Positions 1 through 8,967 of a stretch of DNA of 60,000 nucleotides are shown here, one piece after another. Position 1 is the stretch's first letter. Every line of letters starts with the position of its first letter. Position numbers and translations under genes: made by a program. The notes under the pieces were generated by a model that was not told the DNA's origin, did not search any database, and saw only the letters and a list, made by a program, of their open reading frames with translations. Source of the DNA: Lineus longissimus (taxonomy: Eukaryota > Nemertea > Pilidiophora > Heteronemertea > Lineidae); the NCBI RefSeq assembly GCF_910592395.1, contig NC_088326.1, positions 13,399,001 to 13,459,000 on the forward strand, written 5' to 3'.

Positions 1-14
1 ATGTCTCCATGCAG

Positions 15-118
15 GACAGCAAGCATTCTTCAGCCAGGAGGCTCTGCAGATAGCTGTGGACTCGCTGGAAACGATTAGGATCAATGACCTAGATGTGGTA
101 CAGTATGAACAATGTTAG
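15..118 (+). CDS. Probable terminal coding exon of an unidentified gene
   Basis: The sequence ending in GCAG at 11-14 can serve as a splice acceptor. After it one frame stays open to a TAG at 116-118. The peptide ends in SLETIRINDLDVVQYEQC and has the mixed hydrophobic/acidic composition of a real protein end. I do not recognise the family. It would be the 3' end of a plus-strand gene lying mostly left of the window. The open stretch is only about 35 codons, so a chance reading frame is possible. Confidence 0.35.
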
Positions 119-1339
119 GATTGACTCTATTGAGGAGACGTTACTGTCACAACAACACAAAATCCTAGTGACAGTTGGTGTCAGGTTGGGGCAGCCATAG
201 TTGGGCTGGTACCCTATTGGTGTTTCTACCTAGCTGTACATGTAGATGTATTACCCATGTCGTGACTGGCTCCAGGACGACCAGCTGTTCCTCGTGCCTT
301 AACAACACTGGACTTTCAATAACATTCCATTGGAACCAGAGTTGCCATTGGAATCACACATCACAAGATGAGGGACGACAAGTGTGCAGACAATGCAGAA
401 GTCAGTTGACATGTGATGTTGTACATTTTTGTATTTGCCTGAATTATTATAATATAAGTTCAATATTGTTGACATACCAGTTTTCCTTTCTTTCTTGATT
501 TGGATGGTAAAAATGAGTGCCATTGCAACAGTTTTGACTGTATCAGAAGAAGACTGCTGTGGTAAAACTTCCCGCTCCCATTTATTGTGGTGGGCCTATC
601 CTCTTGGACATATCTCTTAGATGAAGAGATGCAACGCCTGGGTATGGGGCATCTTGGGTTCTGTCCAACAAGTGGGTATTAAGTCATTTCATAGGACACT
701 GAGGATTTACACTTGGTTAGGAAATTCTTCCAGGCCTAACTCTGGTCCCCGAAGTTGCTGTTAGGCTGCTTGTAGGGGTATTTCTGCTCAGGCATCATGC
801 ATCATGCATCATTCTGGAGCACCCCCCCCCCCCCAATAAGTCCTGAGACGCTTTAAAGGACCACAATATACAATATTGGTTCTAGTACTTCAATTTGCCG
901 CTAGGGTCCTGTCGTTTACGTCAGCTTCTCGGCCGAGTCGGACGGAATGAAGTCGCTATACGGAATTCATGTTCTTTTCAACCAAAAAAAATCCGAAAAT
1001 CCGTACTAGGCCAGAGACCTCTATTAGCCAGTGTGTACATTCTGTGTACATTTTAATGAATATAGGTTGGTGAAAAAAGTACACCAAGGGTGCTTTAATT
1101 CCCACCAAATTTTATATGTGTTATGAAGAGGCTTTTATCGAAATAATAGTAAAAATTCAAAACATTCCAATACCGATTGCCTGAGAAAAATTGATTTGTG
1201 TACAGCATTGCCATCAAATCGTCACTCGCGGACTGATATGGGCCTATTAGAATACAAGTTCTAAACTGGCCAGTGAGACAATATTTCCTTAAATTAATTA
1301 TCAAAAAGTATATCCCTGTTACGCCTTACATTGTTAATG

Positions 1340-1430
1340 AAGGCGGGGACGTTTTGGATAGGGGACGTTTTGGTCCGAGGACGTTTTCCCGTACCCGGGG
1401 ACGTTTTGGTAAGGGGACGTTTCGGAGTGC
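1340..1430. repeat. Cluster of GGGGACGTTTTGG motifs
   Basis: The word GGGGACGTTTTGG or a close variant (GAGGACGTTTTCC, GGGGACGTTTCGG) recurs about five times with irregular spacing and includes a palindromic CCCGGG-type centre near 1395. Arrays of short repeated words like this are typical of transposon sub-terminal regions, so it may be the relic of another element end. Confidence 0.5.
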
Positions 1431-1600
1431 ATTGTTTTTAGCATGAATGATACCACAGAGTCAGAGAGAGAAATATTCAGAACAATTATGTAGTATTTCC
1501 AACACTCGGACATGTGCCAGATTGAATCGTGAGCGTGGTCATCCTTAATCAACTAGGTCATTTTATGATCTACCGACAGAAACTGCTAAAATTTCACATA

Positions 1601-1609
1601 TCAGAATTG
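1601..1609 (+). repeat. Left target-site duplication (TCAGAATTG)
   Basis: TCAGAATTG occurs directly outside the left inverted repeat and again at 2837-2845 directly outside the right one, in the same orientation. A 9-bp duplication is the size expected for Mutator-like (MULE) transposases. Confidence 0.75.
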
Positions 1610-2836
1610 CGGTCTACCTAATGCGCGTCCGGAACAATTTGTGCGTCCGGAGCGCGTCCGGAAGAGAAAGTGCGCGTCCGGAACAATTTCCTATGTAAAT
1701 ATGAACTTAATGTTGCATTAGATGGCTTAAATAGCATTTTAATTCCATGTAGAGAAAATAAAATTGAAAAAAATCTCCTTGGTGACTTTGTATTTTACAA
1801 TTTTCAGCGGGGTGATTTGGGTGTTACACAGCCATCAAATCCCAGTTTACTGACGTTTCTCCTCAACCAATTGTTGTTGCAGTTGCAGAATTTCGATAGT
1901 AGCCGTGTTGTAATGGATTAGACTGGTATCTGGTGTCTCAGCACATGGAATGCCGTCAGAGTGTCTTATCATTGTTAATTTCACAAAAAATCAGAATCAA
2001 ATATGTTATTGAAAATCACTATACAGTCAAAGTGTCAATTAGTGAGATGTGTTCACATTAATATGTAAAGAGCAATCTCTAGTGAACTCACACAACTGTT
2101 TGACATGGGGGAGCCCCCCAAACCCCCGTCCTTCTGACATATTTAGCCAGTACGTTGGGGGATGAGTCCCCCAAACCCCCAAAAATATATTTTGTGAGAA
2201 AAATAAGTGAAAATTGTACTACTTCTTTGATGTGAGTGTATCCTTAAATCCACTGTCATCACTAGATCCTTTGATAATAAGCCATAGCTAAATTTAAGTG
2301 TAGCCAATTAGAAATTAATCTAAAAAATAAGTCCCCCCCCTCCCGGGCCCACTCTGTCGAATGGTAGAAAAACTGGCCTTTTTATTTTAATGAATAAGAT
2401 ATATACCCAGGAAAATAATCATTAAGCTCATCTTTAGTTGAAGCTCTTAAAACCGCACTGAATTTTGTTGACCCCCTTCCCCCTTCCCCCTCGATCCCCC
2501 CTCCCCCCTAAAAGCGCAAATTGGCTTCACAATAATTGCTATTGCCCCTTATCCCACGGCACGCAAAGACAAACTCATACCGACTTAGACGACCACAACA
2601 GGAGAAGGCGCGTAAGGAAGTTGGGATATGATTCGCTGAAAATTGTAAAATACAAAGTCACCAAAAAGATTTTTTTCAATTTTTATTTTCTCTACATGGA
2701 ATTAAAATGCTATTTAAGCCATCTAATGCAACAATAGGTTCATATTTACATAGGAAATTGTTCCGGACGCGCACTTTCTCTTCCGGACGCGCTCCGGACG
2801 CGCAAACAGAGTTCCGGACGCACATTAGGTGGACCC
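1610..2836. mobile_element. MULE-like non-autonomous DNA transposon with ~200-bp TIRs
   Basis: The left arm (1610-1809) and right arm (2634-2836) are near-perfect reverse complements. Each arm carries four GCGTCCGGA words near its outer end, then an AT-rich tract ending at TTTTCAGCG. The outermost bases read GGTCYACCTAATG on both sides and are flanked by the 9-bp duplication TCAGAATTG. The interior (1810-2633) has no transposase-like reading frame. It holds two copies of a CCCCCCAAACCCCC hairpin motif (about 2108-2130 and 2155-2182) and C-rich runs. Length 1,227 bp. Long TIRs plus a 9-bp TSD point to Mutator-like elements; the superfamily assignment is inference. Confidence 0.8.
2465..2512 (-). 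other. C-rich block; G-quadruplex potential on the minus strand
   Basis: Five runs of five or more C separated by one to five bases lie inside the MULE-like element. The complementary strand meets the usual G-quadruplex pattern. No function is shown. Confidence 0.4.
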
Positions 2837-2884
2837 TCAGAATTGGGATTATTTTCCATTCCAGGTGAATTTCATGACTAGAAT

Positions 2885-3057
2885 ATGGAGCTTGAGACTC
2901 TTGAAGATCAAATCCAGATGACGAGTGTTGGAGAGTTTAATGACCTGCCCCCGCCGCCCCCTCCTGGCTGGCCACAACCCAAGAAGACACTGCGCTTGAA
3001 CTGGAAATACGCGAGGAACCCCTCAGGGATGATCTATTATTACAACTCTATCACCAA
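2885..3057 (+). CDS. Exon 1 (coding): polyproline stretch and first two-thirds of the WW domain
   Basis: This exon encodes the start, an acidic N-terminus, LPPPPPPGW, and the WW strand with the first conserved Trp and the IYYY aromatic patch. It ends two bases into a Lys codon. The MULE-like element ends only 28 bp upstream of the putative acceptor at 2864. Confidence 0.82.
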
Positions 3058-5001
3058 GTAAGTGAAAAACTCTTCATGACCAGTCTCAGACATTGGTCGC
3101 AGGTCGCCCCCAAATAGGCCTAGTGACGTCAAGAAATGCGCAAGACAGAAGGCTTGGGTCGGGATTGATATGCCATCGAAAATAGGTATTCCAAACAAAA
3201 GATTTTAGCCAAATTTCTGTATTTTTGAAACTCCACTTTGAATGTGTTTCCTAGCCAAGTTTCTAGAAGTACTACAGGTAGCCAAAGTTATGGCCAAGAA
3301 ACCTAACGGTAGCAATGATGATTACTCTATGAGTACTACTCTCATGCTATAGCGTGATTGAAATGCTTGTCAATTTCCATGCTGTTTCCTTATATTCATT
3401 TAATGTTTTTCTACTTCAGGGAAACTCAGTGGGACCCGCCAGCATCAGATGATGTGAGCAGGGATGCTGGTGCCGAGAAGAGTGAAGCGGATACGCGTAC
3501 AGCTGGATGGGTCCGAGAAACACAAGTAGACAGACTGAAGACAAACATTGATAGCATAGCTTTTCCTGTCACCACGGAAACAGAGACGAGCGCTTTAGCT
3601 GCTGATGCTGTCAGTGTCTCAGCCACTGTCATCAAGTCTGAGGACGCCTCTCTGCCTGGCGATGTGTCTCTGCTCGGAGATGCCTTGGCGTCCGTTGCAC
3701 CAAACACTTACGTTGTGCAGCCCAAGCGATCAGCCACATCCATGCATGCATCACTGGTGTTGGCAAAGAAAGATGGAACGACAAAGGCCGCCATTTTGAT
3801 TGTGCCGAAGCGTGTTGTTGAGCCGACAAAGACATTGTCTGTGTGTGCTGGACTACAGGGATGTGGAAAGATGGGTGGTTTGGATGCATGGCCTGCTCTA
3901 AAGCTGACGAGAACTGTTGTAAAACAGGGTGAGACTTTCGAGTTCAAACCAGTGAAGCCACTGACATCTCAAGTCAAGGAAAGTTCGGTGACGGACAACT
4001 TGGTTGGTAAAAAAGGACGTCCAAGGAACAGCCCTCGTAAAGGCCATAGAGTAAAATCATTAAAACTCGAAGGGCCTGTGGTGGCCGATGAAAGTACACA
4101 GCCTCAGGGTGGGGAGGAAGCCCCTGAGAACCGAGCTCGGAAAAGCCACAAATCTACCCATAAGGAAAGACAATTCAAGTGCGGATTTTGTACGAAATCA
4201 TTTGCGAGTGAGACAACACTCATTGGGCATCAGATCATCCATGAAAAGAAACAGTTCAAATGCTTGGTTTGTCAGATGGCGTTCACGCAGAAGTCGAGTT
4301 TGACTCGCCATGTTGTTATTCACAGCGGAGAGAAACGTTTTCAGTGTTCTACTTGTGGGAAGGTGTTCAGGTTGAAGGAGACCTTGCAAGGCCACGAGCG
4401 AATTCATACCGGCAATCTATCCTGTTTATATTGTGAGAAACATTTCCTGACTAAACGGCATTTGAATAAACATCTTCGCACTCATAAGGAACATAAGCCT
4501 TATAAATGTACAAAATGCAATAAAGTGTTTCGACAAAGTACACATTTAAGGCGGCATGCTCTTTTCCACACTGACGAAAGACCATTTCAGTGCAGTCAGT
4601 GTGATAAACGATTTAAAGATAAGAGAGGATTGGAGGTCCATCTAAAATTCCACGCAGGACTGAAACCCTACAAATGTTCTCACTGTCCTAAATCGTATAT
4701 GAGCCTGTCCTACTTAGAAGTGCATTTCCGCATCCACACAGGAGAAAGACCATTTAAGTGCACCTGGTGTGACATGTCTTTCAGAACAGAACCGGTCTTA
4801 ACGAGACATGTTCGAAATATTCATACTGGTGAGAAACCCTTTATATGCTCCTTTTGTGGGCTGGGCTTCAAGCAGTCCTACAATTGCCAGGTTCATGAAC
4901 GTACTCACACAGGAGAGGAACCTTTCAAATGTTCTCAATGCCTGAAGTCACTTCGGTCAAAAGCTCGTTTAGATGCCCATGTTTGTACCCAAACTCTTTG
5001 A
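2885..5001 (+). CDS. WW domain / AT-hook-like / C2H2 zinc-finger protein (two exons)
   Basis: Joined exons 2885-3057 and 3420-5001 give about 584 residues. The donor is GTAAGT at 3058 and the acceptor CTACTTCAG ends at 3419. An in-frame TAG at 2879-2881 makes the ATG at 2885 the likely start; an acceptor-like CCAG at 2861-2864 implies an upstream untranslated exon. Residues ~21-28 are polyproline. Residues ~39-66 form a WW domain (NWKYARNPSG, IYYY, then TQWDPP) split by the intron. Its ARNPSGMIYYYNSITK/ETQWDPP core closely resembles the SETD2 WW. An AT-hook-like KKGRPRNSPRK lies near residue 220, and ten C2H2 fingers fill residues ~266-580. It is presumably a nuclear DNA-binding regulator with a proline-motif docking domain (inference). 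I know no named family with this architecture. Confidence 0.85.
3058..3419 (+). other. Intron splitting the WW domain
   Basis: A 362-bp intron with GTAAGT donor and TTTTTCTACTTCAG acceptor. It interrupts the domain between ITK and ETQW. Nothing else is recognisable in it. Confidence 0.8.
3420..5001 (+). CDS. Exon 2: end of WW domain, linker, AT-hook-like motif, C2H2 array
   Basis: The exon opens with the second WW Trp (TQWDPP), followed by a Ser/Thr/Val-rich linker of about 200 residues, the basic KKGRPRNSPRK motif, then fingers starting at FKCGFC, FKCLVC, FQCSTC, LSCLYC, YKCTKC, FQCSQC, YKCSHC, FKCTWC, FICSFC and FKCSQC. Several linkers match the classic HTGERPF/HTGEKPF form, which favours sequence-specific DNA binding. 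Finger 4 has a shortened linker (HTGNLSC). Finger 10 lacks its final His because the protein stops at HVCTQTL. Confidence 0.9.
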
Positions 5002-5270
5002 GAATAGACATACGAGTTAGCTCTATAATTTGCTTGAAAGAAAGAATTCATTGTGTCGCTGAGAGGGCCACTGCAACAACGACGTCGCCCAATCCCATCA
5101 GATGTGTACAACAAAATCAACCACCTTCTGATGTTACACGCTGTAATTGGTACAGGGGTTTTGTTATTTTTCTTGTATATTCCTTCAGAATTGTGAGGCA
5201 GAAAGTTGATTACCTTTGAATAGACTTGTAGAAGCACTTTTAATTACATTTTGTACATGGCTTGTATCCT
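5002..5270 (+). other. 3' flank of the zinc-finger gene
   Basis: Probable 3' untranslated sequence. No AATAAA lies close to the stop; the first candidate is at 6245-6250, beyond the 82-bp array, so the array may be transcribed in the 3' UTR. That extent is unproven. Confidence 0.4.
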
Positions 5271-6015
5271 CTTCAGTAGCTTGATGTCCACTAGAGACGT
5301 AGTCACATCACTTGAGAGACACTGTCTCATCGGGACGGGAGACAAGATTGTCCTCTTAAGTAGCTGGGTGTCCACTTGAGACAGTCACATCACTAGAGAG
5401 ACACTGTCTCATCGAGACGGGAGACAAGATTGTCCTCTCAAGTAGCTGGGTGTCCACTTGAGACAGTCACATCACTAGAGAGACACTGTCTCATCGGGAC
5501 GGGAGACAAGATTGTCTTCTAAAGTAGCTGGCTGTCCACTTGAGACAGTCACATCACTAGAGAGACACTGTCTCATCGGGACGGGAGACAAGATTGTCCT
5601 CTTAAGTAGCTGGCTGTCCACTTGAGACAGTCACATCACTAGAGAGACACTGTCTCATCGAGACGGGAGACAAGATTGTCCTCTTAAGTAGCTGGGTGTC
5701 CACTTGAGACAGTCACATCACTAGAGAGACACTGTCTCATCGGGACGGGAGACAAGATTGTCCTCTCAAGTAGCTGGGTGTCCACCTGAGACAGTCACAT
5801 CACTAGAGAGACACTGTCTCATCGAGACGGGAGACAAGATTGTCCTCTTAAGTAGCTGGGTGTCCACTTGAGACAGTCACATCACTAGAGAGACACTGTC
5901 TCATCGAGACGGGAGACAAGATTGTCCTCTCAAGTAGCTGGGTGTCCACTTGAGACAGTCACATCACTAGAGAGACACTGTCTCATCGAGACGGGCTCTC
6001 AAGTAGCTGGCTGTC
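5271..6015. repeat. 82-bp minisatellite, about 9 copies
   Basis: The word GACAAGATTGTCCTC recurs every 82 bp (5341, 5423, 5505 and onward). Each unit contains the near-palindrome GAGACACTGTCTC and the phrase AGTAGCTGGGTGTCCACTTG. Copies are highly similar, indicating recent expansion. The last copies are truncated near 5997-6015. Confidence 0.9.
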
Positions 6016-6065
6016 ACTTTCACATTCGCGAATTCATTGCTACTCCAACGAAGTACGAAATAGGA

Positions 6066-6120
6066 ACTATGGTCGTTTCGCTCCATGACCTTTTCGCCCC
6101 CAGTCGTTTCGCTGTCCAGG
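6066..6120 (-). repeat. GCGAAACGACTGGGGGCGAAA motif block (copy 1)
   Basis: Read on the minus strand, this block carries GCGAAACGAC, GGGGGCGAAAAGGT and GCGAAACGACC. The same set of words recurs on the plus strand at about 50490-50555. Probable transposon-end relic. Confidence 0.5.
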
Positions 6121-6900
6121 AGGTGCTGCCCCCTACACTACACAGGCTAAACTTATCTCAAATTCTGGGGAAATTTCTACATGACGGCTAGTCTATTTTC
6201 AACGGGCCGAATGTAAATCAACTACTTATAACCCATTTTCTAGTAATAAAACTAGTATAGGAATAACGGACGTCTACAGAAGGTAGCGACATATTCTTTA
6301 TCAAAAAACAAGTTATGAGTACGTCATCACCCGGAAGACCACTCTGTCACAACCAACCCAAGTTGTCTCAAAAAATGATGCACAGGAGACACTGAATTAT
6401 ACGGAGAAAATTTCTGCATGACAACTAGCCTAATTTCAACCGGCGGAATGTAGATATCTTTAAACCAACTAATTATGACCATGCACTTTAATAGAATGGT
6501 CTTCTACAGGTGGTGACATATTCTTTATCAAACAATCACTAATATCGAACAAGATTACCAAGTCACAACCAACGTCCCGGGAGGTGCTGCCTCCTATATT
6601 AAACCAGATGAACTGACCCAAGTCCTGACAACATTTGCGCAACTAACCTAATTTCACCCGGCGGAATGTAAATATCTTTAAACCAACTAATTATAACCCT
6701 GCACTTTACTAGTCTTCTACTTTAATAGTCTTCTAGGTGGTGACATATTCTTTATCGAACAGTCACTAATATGGAATAAGATTACCAAGTCGAACCCAAC
6801 TTCAGTTGTCAGTTTAGGCCCAGGAGGTGCTGCCATCTACATTAAACCAGATGAACTGACCCAAGTCCTGACAATATTTTATACATGACAAGAACCTATT
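6110..6900. repeat. Diverged ~230-bp tandem repeat, 3-4 copies
   Basis: AGGAGGTGCTGCC recurs at about 6118, 6576 and 6820. TGACATATTCTTTATC recurs at about 6288, 6514 and 6740. CCTAATTTCAACCGGCGGAATGTA-type text recurs between them. Copies are 75-90% similar by eye, so this array is older than the neighbouring 82-bp one. Confidence 0.7.
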
Positions 6901-8947
6901 TTCACTGTGCAGACACTATCTACTCAACCAGTAGGCCCTGTATACTGTAAATGATTGGTTATTTCAGAAGACGACAAACCCTAGTAACCAGGACACGCAA
7001 ACCAAAACAGGATCGGAGCAGGCAATTTGACTCCTCCAGCTGGTTATCTTGTCACCCAAATTTAAAGACAGTCAATTTCAAGACAGGACAAGCCCTATTC
7101 TACATAAATCAGTGTAGCGCGGAACTTCTAAGAATTGCTCATTGCAAGCGCCAATACATTTTGCTGTAGCACTTACCTATTTAGCATTTTTCTGCCTTTC
7201 ATTTGTTTTTCAGCTCAAATCCTAAAATGTTTTGCCAAAAAATAAACCATGACAACGACACGCCTCCCTTTTATTTTCAAATCTTCTACAGAAGTACAAA
7301 TAATACACAACTTTTATAAATTTACATTACAGAATTGTCAATTTCAGCTTATTTCATTGTCTTCGAATGTACCCTATTGTGCAACAGAAGTTACTTATAC
7401 CAATACACAAGCTGTAAACTCACCCAGGAGCCCTCACAACACTAAAGGACAGGAACATTTTCCATGACATCTGGCAGACGCAACAGCCCCTGACCATTTT
7501 ACAGTGGTCATGAACAGCTAGGAAAAGTTAGGCCTACATTCAAATATCACCTCATTCATCTGCAGGGAAAAGTAATCCAATATACTGTCCTTTTACTAAG
7601 TCTTCTTAACTTGTAAAAATGTGGGCAATTTGTATCACCCCTGTCTATCAGTCCGAATGTTGAACTGGTGACAATTTTAACAGTGCCTTTTAATGAACAC
7701 AGGAATTCCATCGTAAAATATGGGCTATATGAAAGCCCTCCACATGGTGTGGAGTCAGTGGCCATAAATAGGACCACCAACTTGTTTTCGTTTTGCTTTA
7801 TTTCAAAACTTCAGCACAGGAAGGCCAACTAGTTAAGAAAGCCGAAGTTCCTGATCCAATATCAAGGGACTCGCCATGCGGAAGCCATAAAGCAGTTCTT
7901 CATGAAGACCAAATTTTGTGGTGACACAATCACCTCGTTTGATATTTCTAAAAATATTTCAAAAAAATGTTTTCAGAGCCGCCATGCAATAGCAAAGATC
8001 TCAGGGAGTACCTCGGACCCAGGCCCTACGTCTCCCATCCTGACTTTTCGTCAAAAAAAAGGAAAATAAAGACGACCTCCAAGCTTAGATCCGACAGATG
8101 CTTAGCCTAGTGAACCAAGGCGTGGCGGTTATAATCTTGATCCTCCGGCGATACCAGCCACCGACAGACTGTGACACTGAACTCACGAATAAGCCCAGGC
8201 AAGCTGACGAACTGACCGAAACCCTCGTTGTCCAAGATCAATGGAAAACTTGCTGTTCATACAATGATATGAAACGAGCAAGATATTTTTAACTTCAAAG
8301 AAAGGGTGGTGTTCATTTCAGGCACAGTAAATGTACAAGAATAATCAAGAGAACTCGTCCCAGCAGTGAACTTGAAAAACAAGTTAAATTACCATATGCA
8401 TCAATATGCAGAAAGTCCCAATTTTTAGCCACAGGACAAGGGCTGGACCCTGTCGTCTTCAACAGACTTAAACAGGTATTTCCTGCCCAGGTTTTTTGTC
8501 AGAGTGGACCTATCCTGACCTTCTGGTTGCAACTTATACATCAAATAGACCCCGCAAAGAAGGGGCGTTTATAATGTTGAAGACATGTTTATACAATAAC
8601 AATATTGAAGCTATTGCCTGCAGTGACCTTTCTACGGATTTTATGAGGGGAGGGGCCGGGACCGTGACTATTGATAAAGTCCTCACGATATTATATTCGG
8701 CAACAATTGGGCACAGACTTTCGTCATACTCTTTGTGTTGGACCTGTACTAGTCCACAATACATTTATTTCGTGATGGACCTATATTACCAGTCCCCTCA
8801 CATTCCTCTCTCATGTCTCATCTTTGTCATCTTCGGTAAGGACTCGAGGACCTCAATGTATGTAATAATTCATGACTGACCTATATTACCAGTGCAGTCC
8901 AATCATACTATCATCTATATTTTTCATTTAGTCTGTTTATAATTCTA

Positions 8948-8967
8948 GGGCTGGGGTGGGGATGGGG
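8948..8967 (+). other. Candidate G-quadruplex
   Basis: GGG-CT-GGGG-T-GGGG-AT-GGGG fits the four-run G-quadruplex pattern with loops of one or two bases. Its biological role is unknown. Confidence 0.45.

Larger units (their letters stand above)
119..1609. other. Non-coding stretch left of the MULE-like element
   Basis: No convincing exon. It contains a C homopolymer at about 821-834, ATGCATC repeats just before it, and a small CpG-rich patch at about 895-965 with a CRE-like TTACGTCA at 916-923. That patch could be a promoter or untranslated first exon of the WW/zinc-finger gene, but nothing proves it. Confidence 0.5.

Noticed and set aside
2465-2737. 90-residue plus-strand open frame
   Set aside because: Lies inside the MULE-like element and overlaps its right inverted repeat; no similarity to a transposase is apparent.
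3426-3947. Minus-strand open frames of 79-93 residues
   Set aside because: Shadows of the zinc-finger gene linker, with no domain.
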